64,000 nucleotides of DNA from Pteria penguin. Lineage: Eukaryota; Mollusca; Bivalvia; Pterioida; Pteriidae. A program made the translations under genes and the position numbers. This document shows positions 21,691 through 35,900 of this stretch, in pieces (the first letter of the stretch is position 1; each line of letters opens with the position of its first letter). The DNA lies in contig CM068586.1 of assembly GCA_035048485.1 (NCBI GenBank), positions 47,404,287 through 47,468,286 of the forward strand, read 5' to 3'. The notes beneath the pieces were generated by a model, which saw only the letters and a program-made list of their open reading frames with translations, searched no databases and was not told where the DNA came from.

Positions 21691-24599
21691 ATTGGATACC
21701 ACTAGTACAATTCTATCTTTCGATCCCACAGAATTATAACCCTTTTTTATTTGTAAACTAAGGGACATCTTGTATCTTGAAACCCGTTTTTCTTTAATAA
21801 AGACCCTGAAATCCTACAAACCCTATCAAATAGGGTATCAGTGGAAAGGTGTTGACCCCACCTTTCATGTGGTACCATTTGTACAATTCTATCTTTCGAT
21901 CTCACAGAGTTATAACCCTTTTTTATTTGTAAACAAAGGAGATTTTCCCCTTGAAACCCGTTTTTCTTTAATAAAGACCCTGAAACCCTACAAACCCTAT
22001 CAAATGGGGTATCAGTGGAAATGTATTCATCTCACCTTTTATTAGATACCACTTGTAGAATTCTATCTTTCGATCCCACTGAGTTATAACCCTTTTTTTA
22101 TTTGTAAACAAAGGAGATTTTCCCCTTGAAACCCGTTTTTCTTTAATAAAGACCCTGAAACCCTACAAACCCTATCAAATGGGGTATCAGTGGAAAGGTC
22201 TTGACCTCACCTTTAATGGGATACCACTTGTGGAATTCTATCTTTCGATCCCACAGAGTTATAACCCTTTTTATTTGTAAACAAAGGGACAACTTGTATC
22301 TTGAAACCCGTTTTTCTTTAATAAAGACCCTGAAACCCTACAAACCCTATCGAATGGGGTATCAGTGGATAGGTGTTGACCTCACCTTTAATGGGATACC
22401 ACTTGCAGAATTCTATCTTTCGACCCCACAGAGTTATAACCCTTTCTAATTTGTAAACAAAGGGACATTTTCCCCTTCAAACCCGTTTTTCTTTAATAAA
22501 GACCGTGAAACCCTACAAACCCTATCAAATGGGGTATCAGTGGAAAGGTCTTGACCTCACCTTTAATGGAATACCACTTGTAGAATTCTATCTTTCGATT
22601 CCACAGAGTTATAACCCTTTTTTAATTTGTAAACAAAGGGACAACTTGTATCTTGAAACCTGATTTTCTTTAATAAAGACCTTGAAACCCTACAAACCGT
22701 ATCAAATGGGGAATCAGTGGAAAGGTCTTGACCTCACCTTTCATGTTGTACCACTTGTATAATTGTATCTTTCGATCCCACAGAGTTATAACCCTTTTTT
22801 TAAAAACAAAGGGACAACTTGTATCTTGAAACCCGTTTTTCTTTAATAAAGACCTGAAACCCTACAAACCCTATCAAATGGGGTATCAGTGGAACGGTCT
22901 TGACCTCACCTTTAATGGGATACCACTTGTATAATTCTATCTTTCGATCCCACAGAGTTATAACCCTTTTTTTATTTGTAAACAAAGGAGATTTTCCCCT
23001 TGAAACCCGTTTTTCTTTAATAAAGACCCTGAAACCCTACAAACCCTATCAAATGGGGTATCAGTGGAAAGGTGTTGACCTCACCTTTAATGGGATACCA
23101 CTTGTGGAATTCTATCTTTCGATCCCACAGAGTTATAACCCTTTTTATTTGTAAACAAAGGGACAACTTGTATCTTGAAACCCGTTTTTCTTTAATAAAG
23201 ACCCTGAAACCCTACAAACCCTATCGAATGGGGTATCAGTGGAAAGGTGTTGACCTCACCTTTAATGGGATACCACTTGCAGAATTCTATCTTTCGACCC
23301 CACAGAGTTATAACCCTTTCTAATTTGTAAACAAAGGGACATTTTCCCCTTCAAACCCGTTTTTCTTTAATAAAGACCGTGAAACCCTACAAACCCTATC
23401 AAATGGGGTATCAGTGGAAAGGTCTTGACCTCACCTTTAATGGAATACCACTTGTAGAATTCTATCTTTCGATTCCACAGAGTTATAACCCTTTTTTAAT
23501 TTGTAAACAAAGGGACAACTTGTATCTTGAAACCTGATTTTCTTTAATAAAGACCTTGAAACCCTACAAACCCTATCAAATGGGGAATCAGTGGAAAGGT
23601 CTTGACCTCACCTTTCATGTTGTACCACTTGTATAATTGTATCTTTCGATCCCACAGAGTTATAACCCTTTTTTTAAAAACAAAGGGACAACTTGTATCT
23701 TGAAACCCGTTTTTCTTTAATAAAGACCTGAAACCCTACAAACCCTATCAAATGGGGTATCAGTGGAACGGTCTTGACCTCACCTTTAATGGGATACCAC
23801 TTGTATAATTCTATCTTTCGATCCCACAGAGTTATAACCCTTTTGTATTTGTAAAGAAAGGAGATTTTCCCCTTGAAACCCGTTTTTCTTTAATAAAGAC
23901 CCTGAAACCCTACAACCCTATCAAATGGGGTATCAGTGGAAAGGTGTTGACCTCACCTGTCATGTGGTACTACTTGTATAATTCTATCTTTCGATCCCAC
24001 AGAGTTATAACCCTTTTTTATTTTTAAACAAAGGAGATTTTCCCCTTGAAACACGTTTCTCTTTAATAAAGACCCTGTAACCCTACAAACCCTATCAAAT
24101 GAGGTATCAGTGGAAAGGTCTTGACCTCACCTTTAATGGGATACCACTTGCAGAATTCTATCTTTCGATACCACAGAGTTATAACCCTTTTTTACTTGTA
24201 AAAAAGGAGATTTTCCCCGTTGAAACCCGTTTCTCTTTAATAAAGACCCTGAAACTCTAGAAACCCTATCAAATGGGATATCAGTGGAAAGGTCTTGTAC
24301 TCACCTTTTATGTGGTACCACTTGTATAATTCTATCTATCTATCCCACAGAGTTATAACCCTTTTTTGTTTGTAAACAAAGGAGATTTCCCCCTTGAAAC
24401 CCGTTTTTCTTTAATAAGGACCTTGAAACCCTACAAACCCCATCAAATGGGGTATCAGTGGAAAGGTCTTGACCTCACTTTTAATGGGATACCACTTGCA
24501 GAATTCTATCTTTCGATCCTACAGTTATAACCCTTTTTTAATTTGTAAACAAAGGGACAACTTGTATCTTGAAACCTGTTTTTCTTTAATAAAGACCTT

Positions 24600-26326
24600 G
24601 AAACCCTACAAACCCTATCAAATGGGGTATCAGTGGAAAGGTCTTGACCTCACCTATCATGTTGTACCACTTGTATAATTCTATCTTTCGATCCCACAGA
24701 GTTATAACCCTTTTTTTTGTAAAGAAAGGAGATTTTCCCCTTGAAACATGTTTTTCTTTAATAAAGACCATGAAATCCTATAAACCCTATAAAATGGGGT
24801 ATCAGTGGAAAGGTCTTGACCTCACCTTTAATGGGATACCACTTGTAGAATTCTATCTTTCGATCGCACAGAGTTATAACCCTTTTTTTTGTAAACAAAG
24901 GGACAACTTGTATATTGAAACCCGCTTTTCTTTAATAAGGACCCTGCAACCCTACAAACCCTATCAAATGGGGTATCAGTGGAACGGTCTTGACCTCACC
25001 TTTAATGAGATACCAATTGTAGAATTCTATCTTTCGATCCCACAGAGTTATAACCCTTTTTTATTTGTAAAGAAAGGAGATTTCCCCTTGAAACCCGTTT
25101 TTCTTTAATAAAGACCATGAAACCCTACAAACCCTATCAAATGGGGTATCAGTGGAAAGGTGTTGACCTCATCTTTCATGTTGTACTACTTGTATAATTC
25201 TATCTTTCGATCCCACAGAGTTATAACCCATTTTTATTTGTAAACAAAGGAGATTTTCCCCTTGAAACCCGTTTTTCTTTAATAAAGACCCTGAAACCCT
25301 ACAAACCCTATCAAATGGGGTATCAGTGGAAAGGTCTTGACCTCACCTTTCATGTGATACCACTTGTAGAATTCTATCTTTCGATACCACAGAGTTATAA
25401 CCCTTTTTTATTTGTAAACAAAGGAGATTTTCCCCTTGAAACCCGTTTTTCTTTAATAAAGACCCTGAAACCCTACAAACCCTATCAAATGGGATATCAG
25501 TGGAAAGGTCTTGACCTCACCTTTTATGTGATACCACTTGTAGAATTCTATCTTTCGATCCCACAGAGTTATAACCCTTTTTATTTGTAAACAAAGGAGA
25601 TTTTCCCCTTGAAACCCGTTTTTCTTTAATAAAGACCCTTAAACCCTACAAACCCTATCAAATTTGGTATCAGTGGAAAGGTCTTGACCTCACCTTTCAT
25701 GTGATACCACTTGTAGAATTCTATCTTTCGATCCCACAGAGTTATAACCATTTCTTATTTGTAAACAAAGGGACAACTTGTATCTTGAACCCTGTTTTTG
25801 TTTAATAAAGACCCTGAAACCCTACAAACTCTATCAAATAGGGTATCAGTGGAAAGGTCTTGACCTCACCTATCATGTTGTACCACTTGTATAATTCTAT
25901 CTTTCGATCCCACAGAGTTATAACCCTTTTTTTTGTAAAGAAAGGAGATTTTCCCCTTGAAACACGTTTTTCTTTAATAAAGACCATGAAATCCTATAAA
26001 GCCTATAAAATGGGGTATCAGTGGAAAGGTCTTGACCTCACCTTTAATGGGATACCACTTGTAGAATTCTATCTTTCGATCGCACAGAGTTATAACCCTT
26101 TTTTTTGTAAACAAAGGGACAACTTGTATATTGAAACCCGTTTTTCTTTAATAAGGACCCTGCAACCCTACAAACCCTATCAAATGGGGTATCAGTGGAA
26201 CGGTCTTGACCTCACCGTTAATGGGATACCACTTGTAGAATTGTATCTTTCGATCCCACAGAGTTATAACCCTTTTTTTATATGTAAAGAAAGGAGATTT
26301 TCCCCTTGAAACCCGTTTTTCTTTAA
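24600..26326 (+). repeat. Three-monomer block repeated at 1,216 bp
   Basis: About 510 bp at 24,600-25,110 recurs at 25,816-26,326 and a third time near 36,417-36,881. The markers are CATGAAATCCTATAAA, CCTATAAAATGGGG, GATCGCACAGAG (first two copies), TTGTATATTGAAACCCG and GGACCCTGCAACCC. The 24.6-kb and 25.8-kb copies are 7 monomers apart; the third is about 10.6 kb further on. Confidence 0.75.
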
Positions 26327-27480
26327 TAAAGACCGTGATACTCTACAAACCCTATCAAATGGGGTATCAGTTTAAAGGTGTTGACCTCACCTGTCATGTG
26401 GTACCACTTGTATAATTCTATCTTTCGATCCCACAGAGTTATAACCCTTTTTTATTTGTAAACAAAGGAGATTTACCCCTTGAAACCCGTTTTTCTTTAA
26501 TAAAGACCCCGAAACCCTAAAAACCCTATCAAATGGGGTTTCAGTGGAAAGGTGTTGATCTCACCTTTAATGGGATACCACTTGTAGAATTCTATCTTTC
26601 GATCCCACAGAGTTATAACCCTTTTTTATTTGTAAACAAAGGAGATTTTCCCTTGAAACCCGTTTTTCTTTAATAAAGACCCTGAAACATTACAAACCCT
26701 ATCAAATGGGGTATCAGTGGAAAGGTCTTGACCTCACCTTTAATGGGATACCACTTGTGGAATTCTATCTTTCGATCCCACAGAGTTATAACCCTTTTTA
26801 TTTGTAAACAAAGGGACAACTTGTATCTTGAAACCCGTTTTTCTTTAATAAAGACCTTGAAACCCTACAAACCCTATCAAATGGGGTATCAGTGGAAAGG
26901 TGTTGACCTCACCTTTAATGGGATACCACTTGCAGAATTCTATCTTTCGACCCCACAGAGTTATAACCCTTTCTAATTTGTAAACAAAGGGACATTTTCC
27001 CCTTGAAACCCGTTTTTCTTTAATAAAGACCGTGAAACCCTACAAACCCTATCAAATGGGGTATCAGTGGAAAGGTCTTGACCTCACCTTTAATGGAATA
27101 CCACTTGTAGAATTCTATTTTTCGATCCCACAGAGTTATAACCCTTTTTTAATTTGTAAACAAAGGGACAACTTGTATCTTAAAACCTGTTTTTCTTTAA
27201 TAAAGACCTTGAAACCCTACAAACCCTTTCAAATGGGGAATCAGTGGAAAGGTCTTGACCTCACCTTTCATGTTGTACCACTTGTATAATTCTATCTTTC
27301 GATCCCACAGAGTTATAACCCTTTTTTTTGTAAACAAAGGAGATTTTCCCCTTGAAAACCGTTTTTCTTTAATAAAGACGATGAAACCCTACAAACCCTA
27401 TCAAATGCGGTATCAGTGGAAAACTCTTGACCTCACCTTTAATGGGATACCACTTGTAGAATTCTATCTTTCGATCCCAC

Positions 27481-29922
27481 AGAGTTATAACCCTTTTTTT
27501 TATAAACAAAGGGACAACTTGTATCTTGAAACCCGTTTTTCTTTAATAAAGACCCTGAAACCCTACAAACCCTATCGAATGGGGTATCAGTGGATAGGTG
27601 TTGACCTCACCTTTAATGGGATACCACTTGCAGAATTCTATCTTTCGACCCCACAGAGTTATAACCCTTTCTAATTTGTAAACAAAGGGACATTTTCCCC
27701 TTCAAACCCGTTTTTCTTTAATAAAGACCGTGAAACCCTACAAACCCTATCAAATGGGGTATCAGTGGAAAGGTCTTGACCTCACCTTTAATGGAATACC
27801 ACTTGTAGAATTCTATCTTTCGATTCCACAGAGTTATAACCCTTTTTTAATTTGTAAACAAAGGGACAACTTGTATCTTGAAACCTGATTTTCTTTAATA
27901 AAGACCTTGAAACCCTACAAACCCTATCAAATGGGGAATCAGTGGAAAGGTCTTGACCTCACTTTTCATGTTGTACCACTTGTATAATTGTATCTTTCGA
28001 TCCCACAGAGTTATAACCCTTTTTTTAAAAACAAAGGGACAACTTGTATCTTGAAACCCGTTTTTCTTTAATAAAGACCTTGAAACCCTACAAACCCTAT
28101 CAAATGGGGTATCAGTGGAAAGGTGTTGACCTCACCTTTAATGGGATACCACTTGCAGAATTCTATCTTTCGACCCCACAGAGTTATAACCCTTTCTAAT
28201 TTGTAAACAAAGGGACAGTTTCCCCTTGAAACCCGTTTTTCTTTAATAAAGACCGTGAAACCCTACAAACCCTATCAAATGGGGTATCAGTGGAAAGGTG
28301 TAGACCTCACCTTTAATGGGATACCACTTGTAGAATTCTATTTTTCGATCCCACAGAGTTATAACCCTTTTTTAATTTGTAAACAAAGGGACAACTTGTA
28401 TCTTAAAACCTGTTTTTCTTTAATAAAGACCTTGAAACCCTACAAACCCTTTCAAATGGGGAATCAGTGGAAAGGTCTTGACCTCACCTTTCATGTTGTA
28501 CCACTTGTATAATTCTATCTTTCGATCCCACAGAGTTATAACCCTTTTTTTGTAAACAAAGGAGATTTTCCCCTTGAAAACCGTTTTTCTTTAATAAAGA
28601 CGATGAAAACCTACAAACCCTATCAACTGGGGTATCAGTGGAAAACTCTTGACCTCACCTTTAATGGGATACCACTTGTAGAATTCTATCTTTCGATCCC
28701 ACAGAGTTATAACCCTTTTTTTTATAAACAAAGGGACAACTTGTATCTTGAAACCCGTTTTTCTTTAATAAAGACCCTGAAACCCTACAAACCCTATCGA
28801 ATGGGGTATCAGTGGATAGGTGTTGACCTCACCTTTAATGGGATACCACTTGCAGAATTCTATCTTTCGACCCCACAGAGTTATAACCCTTTCTAATTTG
28901 TAAACAAAGGGACATTTTCCCCTTCAAACCCGTTTTTCTTTAATAAAGACCGTGAAACCCTACAAACCCTATCAAATGGGGTATCAGTGGAAAGGTCTTG
29001 ACCTCACCTTTAATGGAATACCACTTGTAGAATTCTATCTTTCGATTCCACAGAGTTATAACCCTTTTTTAATTTGTAAACAAAGGGACAACTTGTATCT
29101 TGAAACCTGATTTTCTTTAATAAAGACCTTGAAACCCTACAAACCCTATCAAATGGGGAATCAGTGGAAAGGTCTTGACCTCACCTTTCATGTTGTACCA
29201 CTTGTATAATTGTATCTTTCGATCCCACAGAGTTATAACCCTTTTTTTAAAAACAAAGGGACAACTTGTATCTTGAAACCCGTTTTTCTTTAATAAAGAC
29301 CTTGAAACCCTACAAACCCTATCAAATGGGGTATCAGTGGAAAGGTGTTGACCTCACCTTTAATGGGATACCACTTGCAGAATTCTATCTTTCGACCCCA
29401 CAGAGTTATAACCCTTTCTAATTTGTAAACAAAGGGAGATTTTCCCCTTGAAACCCGTTTTTCTTTAATAAAGACCCTGAAACCCTACAAACCCTATCAA
29501 ATGGGGTATCAGTGGAAAGGTGTAGACCTCACCTTTAATGGGATACCAATTGTAGAATTCTATTTTTCGATCCCACAGAGTTATAACCCTTTTTTATTTG
29601 TAAACAAAGGGACAACTTGTATCTTAAAACCTGTTTTTCTTTAATAAAGACCTTGAAACCCTACAAACCCTTTCAAATGGGGAATCAGTGGAAAGGTCTT
29701 GACCTCACCTTTCATGTTGTACCACTTGTATAATTCTATCTTTCGATCCCACAGAGTTATAACCCTTTTTTGTAAACAAAGGAGATTTTCCCCTTGAAAA
29801 CCGTTTTTCTTTAATAAAGACGATGAAACCCTACAAACCCTATCAAATGGGGTATCAGTGGAAAACTCTTGACCTCACCTTTCATGTTGTACCACTTGTA
29901 GAATTCTATCTTTCGATCCCAC
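27481..29922 (+). repeat. Two tandem ~1,221-bp (7-monomer) higher-order repeats
   Basis: The marker T-run followed by TATAAACAAAGGGACAAC lies just after 27,481, 28,703 and 29,923, that is 1,222 and 1,220 bp apart. In between, the order of variants is the same: CGAATGGGGTATCAGTGGAT, TTTCGACCCCACAG with CCCTTTCTAATTTG, CCCCTTCAAACCCG, CTTTCGATTCCACAG, TTGAAACCTGATTTTC, ATAATTGTATC, GACGATGAAA. Parts of this heptamer recur near 31.3-31.9, 32.6-34.1 and 37.4-38.0 kb. Confidence 0.85.
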
Positions 29923-32900
29923 AGAGTTATAACCCTTTTTTTATAAACAAAGGGACAACTTGTATCTTGAAACCCGTTTTTCTTTAATAAAGACCCTGAA
30001 ACCCTACAAACCCTATCGAATGGGGTATCAGTGGAAAGGTGTTGACCTCACCTTTAATGGGATACCACTTGCAGAATTCTATCTTTCGATCCCACAGAGT
30101 TATAACCCTTTTTTAAATGTAAACAAGGGAGATTTTCCCCTTCAAACCCGTTTTTCTTTAATAAAGACCGTGAAACCCTACAAACCCTATCAAATGGGGT
30201 ATCAGTGGAAAGGTCTTGACCTCACCTTTAATGGAATACCACTTGTAGAATTCTATCTTTCGATTCCACAGAGTTATAACCCTTTTTTAATTTGTAAACA
30301 AAGGGACAACTTGTATCTTGAAACCTGATTTTCTTTAATAAAGACCTTGAAACCCTACAAACCCTATCAAATGGGGAATCAGTGGAAAGGTCTTGACCTC
30401 ACCTTTCATGTTGTACCACTTGTATAATTGTATCTTTCGATCCCACAGAGTTATAACCCTTTTTTTGTAAACAAAGGGACAACTTGTATCTTGAAACCCG
30501 TTTTTCTTTAATAAAGACCCTGAAACCCTACAAACCCTATCAAATGGGGTATCAGTGGAAAGGTGTTGACCTCACCTTTAATGAGATACCACTTGTAGAA
30601 TTCTATCTTTCGATCCCCCAGACTTATAACCCTTTTTTAAATGTAAACAAATGACATTTTCCCCTTGAAACCCGTTTTCTTTAATAAAGACCCTGAAACA
30701 TTACAAACCCTATCAAATGGGGTATCAGTGGAAAGGTGTTGACCTCACCTTTAATGGGATACCACTTGTAGAATTCTATCTTTCGATCCCACAGAGTTAT
30801 AACCCTTTTTAGTTTTTAAACAAAGGGACAACTTGGATCTTGAAACTCGTTTTTTATTTAATAAAGACCCTGAAACCCTACAAACCCTATCAAATGGGGT
30901 ATCAGTGAAAAGGTGTTGACCTCACCTTTCATGTGGTACCATTTGTAGAATTCTATCTTTCGATCCCACAGAGTTATAACCCTTTCTTTTTTGTAAACAA
31001 AGGAGAATTTCCCATTGAAACCCTTTTTTCTTTAATAAAGACCCTGAAACCCTACAAACCCTATCAAATGGGGTATCAGTGGAAAGGTGTTGACCTCACC
31101 TTTCATGTTGTACCACTTGTAGAATTCTATCTTTCGATCCCACAGAGTTATAACCCTTTTTTATTTGTAAACAAAGGGACAACTTGTATCTTGAAACCCG
31201 TTTTTCTTTAATAAAGACCTTGAAACCCTACAAACCCTATCAAATGGGGTATCAGTGGAAAGGTGTTGACCTCACCTTTAATGGGATACCACTTGCAGAA
31301 TTCTATCTTTCGACCCCACAGAGTTATAACCCTTTCTAATTTGTAAACAAAGGGACATTTTCCCCTTGAAACCCGTTTTTCTTTAATAAAGACCTTGAAA
31401 CCCTACAAACCCTATCAAATAGGTAATCAATGGACAGGTGTTGACCACACCTTTCATGTGATACCACTTGTAGAATTTTATCTTTCGATCCCACAGAGTT
31501 ATAACCCTTTTTTTATTTGTAAACAAAGGGACAACTTGTATCTTGAAACCTGTTTTTCTTTAATAAAGACCTTGAAACCCTACAAACCCTTTCAAATGGG
31601 GAATCAGTGGAAAGGTCTTGACCTCACCTTTCATGTTGTACCACTTGTATAATTCTATCTTTCGATCCCACAGAGTTATAACCCTTTTTTTGTAAACAAA
31701 GGAGATTTTCCCCTTGAAAACCGTTTTTCTTTAATAAAGACCCTGAATCCCTACACACCCTATCAAACGGGGTATCAGTGGAACTGTCTTGACCTCACCT
31801 TTAATGGGATACCACTTGTAGAATTCTATCTTTCGATCCCACAGAGTTATAACCCTTTTTTTTATAAACAAAGCGACAACTTGTATCTTGAAACCCGTTT
31901 TTCTTTAATAAAGACCCTGAAACCCTACAAACCCTATCAAATGGGGTATCAGTGGAAAGGTGTTGACCTCACCTTTAATGGGATACCACTTGTAGAATTC
32001 TATCTTTCGATCCCACAGAGTTATAACCCTTTTTTATTTGTAAACAAAGGAGATTTTCCCCTTCAAACCCGTTTTTCTTTAATAAAGACCCTGAAACCCT
32101 ACAAACCCTATCAAATGGGGTATCAGTGGAAAGGTGTTGACCTCACCTTTAATGGAATACAACTTGTAGAATTCTATCTTTCGATTCCACAGAGTTATAA
32201 CCCTTTTTTATTTGTAAACAAAGGAGATTTTCCCCTTGAAACCTGTTTTTCTTTATTAAAGACCCTGAAACCCTACTAACCCTATCAAATGGAGTATCAG
32301 TGGAAAGGTGTTGATCTCACCTTTCATGTGGTACCCCTTGTATTATTCTATCTTTCGATCCCACAGAGTTATAACCCTTTTTTTTGTAAACAAAGGGACA
32401 ACTTGTATCTTGAAACCCGTTTTTCTTTAATAAAGACCTGAAACCCTACAAACCCTATCAAATGGGGTATCAGTGGAACGGTCTTGACCTCACCTTTAAT
32501 GGGATACCACTTGTATAATTCTATCTTTCGATCCCACTGAGTTATAACCCTTTTTTTATTTGTAAACAAAGGAGATTTTCCCCTTGAAACCCGTTTTTCT
32601 TTAATAAAGACCCTGAAACCCTACAAACCCTATCAAATGGGGTATCAGTGGAAAGGTGTTGACCTCACCTTTAATGGGATACCACTTGTGGAATTCTATC
32701 TTTCGATCCCACAGAGTTATAACCCTTTTTATTTGTAAACAAAGGGACAACTTGTATCTTGAAACCCGTTTTTCTTTAATAAAGACCCTGAAACCCTACA
32801 AACCCTATCGAATGGGGTATCAGTGGAAAGGTGTTGACCTCACCTTTAATGGGATACCACTTGCAGAATTCTATCTTTCGACCCCACAGAGTTATAACCC

Positions 32901-35900
32901 TTTCTAATTTATAAGCAAAGGGACATTTTCCCCTTCAAACCCGTTTTTCTTTAATAAAGACCGTGAAACCCTACAAACCCTATCAAATGGGGTATCAGTG
33001 GAAAGGTCTTGACCTCACCTTTAATGGAATACCACTTGTAGAATTCTATCTTTCGATTCCACAGAGTTATAACCCTTTTTTAATTTGTAAACAAAGGCAC
33101 AACTTGTATCTTGAAACCTGATTTTCTTTAATAAAGACCTTGAAACCCTACAAACCGTATCAAATGGGGAATCAGTGGAAAGGTCTTGACCTCACCTTTC
33201 ATGTTGTACCACTTGTATAATTGTATCTTTCGATCCCACAGAGTTATAACCCTTTTTTTAAAAACAAAGGGACAACTTGTATCTTGAAACCCGTTTTTCT
33301 TTAATAAAGACCTGAAACCCTACAAACCCTATCAAATGGGGTATCAGTGGAACGGTCTTGACCTCACCTTTAATGGGATACCACTTGTATAATACTATCT
33401 TTCGATCCCACAGAGTTATAACCCTTTTTTATTTGTAAAGAAAGGAGATTTTCCCCTTGAAACCCGTTTTTCTTTAATAAAGACCCTGAAACCCTACAAA
33501 CCCTATCAAATGGGGTATCAGTGGAAAGGTGTTGACCTCACCTTTCATGTGGTACCACTTGTATAATTCTATCTTTCGATCCCACAGAGTTATAACCCTT
33601 TTTTATTTGTAAACAAAGGAGATTTTCCCCTTGAAACACGTTTCTCTTTAATAAAGACCGTGAAACCCTACAAACCCTATCAAATGGGGTATCAGTGGAA
33701 AGGTCTTGACCTCACCTTTAATGGAATACCACTTGTAGAATTCTATTTTTCGATCCCACAGAGTTATAACCCTTTTTTAATTTGTAAACAAAGGGACAAC
33801 TTGTATCTTAAAACCTGTTTTTCTTTAATAAAGACCTTGAAACCCTACAAACCCTTTCAAATGGGGAATCAGTGGAAAGGTCTTGACCTCACCTTTCATG
33901 TTGTACCACTTGTATAATTCTATCTTTCGATCCCACAGAGTTATAACCCTTTTTTTGTAAACAAAGGAGATTTTCCCCTTGAAAACCGTTTTTCTTTAAT
34001 AAAGACGATGAAACCCTACAAACCCTATCAAATGGGGTATCAGTGGAAAACTCTTGACCTCACCTTTCATGTTGTACCACTTGTAGAATTCTATCTTTCG
34101 ATCCCACAGAGTTATAACCCTTTTTTTATAAACAAAGGGACAACTTGTATCTTGAAACCCGTTTTTCTTTAATAAAGACCCTGAAACCCTACAAACCCTA
34201 TCGAATGGGGTATCAGTGGATAGGTGTTGACCTCACCTTTAATGGGATACCACTTGCAGAATTCTATCTTTCGACCCACAGAGTTATAACCCTTTCTAAT
34301 TTGTAAACAAAGGGACATTTTCCCCTTCAAACCCGTTTTTCTTTAATAAAGACCGTGAAACCCTACAAACCCTATCAAATGGGGTATCAGTGGAAAGGTC
34401 TTGACCTCACCTTTAATGGAATACCACTTGTAGAATTCTATCTTTCGATTCCACAGAGTTATAACCCTTTTTTAATTTGTAAACAAAGGCACAACTTGTA
34501 TCTTGAAACCTGATTTTCTTTAATAAAGACCTTGAAACCCTACAAACCGTATCAAATGGGGAATCAGTGGAAAGGTCTTGACCTCACCTTTCATGTTGTA
34601 CCACTTGTATAATTGTATCTTTCGATCCCACAGAGTTATAACCCTTTTTTTAAAAACAAAGGGACAACTTGTATCTTGAAACCCGTTTTTCTTTAATAAA
34701 GACCTGAAACCCTACAAACCCTATCAAATGGGGTATCAGTGGAAAGGTGTTGACCTCACCTTTAATGGGATACCACTTGTATAATTCTATCTTTCGATCC
34801 CACAGAGTTATAACCCTTTTTTATTTGTAAACAAAGGAGATTTTCCCCTTGAAACCCGTTTTTCTTTAATAAAGACCCTGAAACCCTACAAACCCTATCA
34901 AATGGGGTATCAGTGGAAAGGTGTTGACCTCACCTTTAATGGGATACCACTTGTGGAATTCTATCTTTCGATCCCACAGAGTTATAACCCTTTTTTATTT
35001 GTAAACAAAGGGACAACTTGTATCTTGAAACCCGTTTTTCTTTAATAAAGACCCTGAAACCCTACAAACCCTATCAAATGGGGTATCAGTGGAAAGGTGT
35101 TGACCTCACCTTTAATGGGATACCACTTGCAGAATTCTATCTTTCGACCCCACAGAGTTATAACCCTTTCTAATTTATAAGCAAAGGGACATTTTCCCCT
35201 TGAAACCCGTTTTTCTTTAATAAAGACCGTGAAACCCTACAAACCCTATCAAATGGGGTATCAGTGGAAAGGTCTTGACCTCACCTTTAATGGAATACCA
35301 CTTGTAGAATTCTATCTTTCGATTCCACAGAGTTATAACCCTTTTTTAATTTGTAAACAAACGCTACACTTGTATCTTGAAACCTGATTTTCTTTAATAA
35401 AGACCTTGAAACCCTACAAACCCTATCAAATGGGGAATCAGTGGAAAGGTCTTGACCTCACCTTTCATGTTGTACCACTTGTATAATTGTATCTTTCGAT
35501 CCCACAGAGTTATAACCCTTTTTTATTTGTAAACTAAGGGACAACTTGTATCTTGAAACACGTTTTTCTTTAATAAAGACCCTGAAAACCTACAAACCCA
35601 ATCAAATGGGGTATCAGTGGAATAGTCTTGACCTCACCTTTAATGGGATACCACTTGTATAATTCTATCTTTCGATCCCACAGAGTTATAACCCTTTTTT
35701 ATTTGTAAAGAAAGGAGATTTTCCCCTTGAAACCCGTTTTTCTTTAATAAAGACCCTGAAACCCTACAAACCCTATCAAATGGGGTATCAGTGGAAAGGT
35801 GTTGACCTCACCTTTCATGTTGTACTACTTGTATAATTCTATCTTTCGATCCCACAGAGTTATAACCCTTTTTTATTTGTAAACAAAGGAGATTTTCCCC

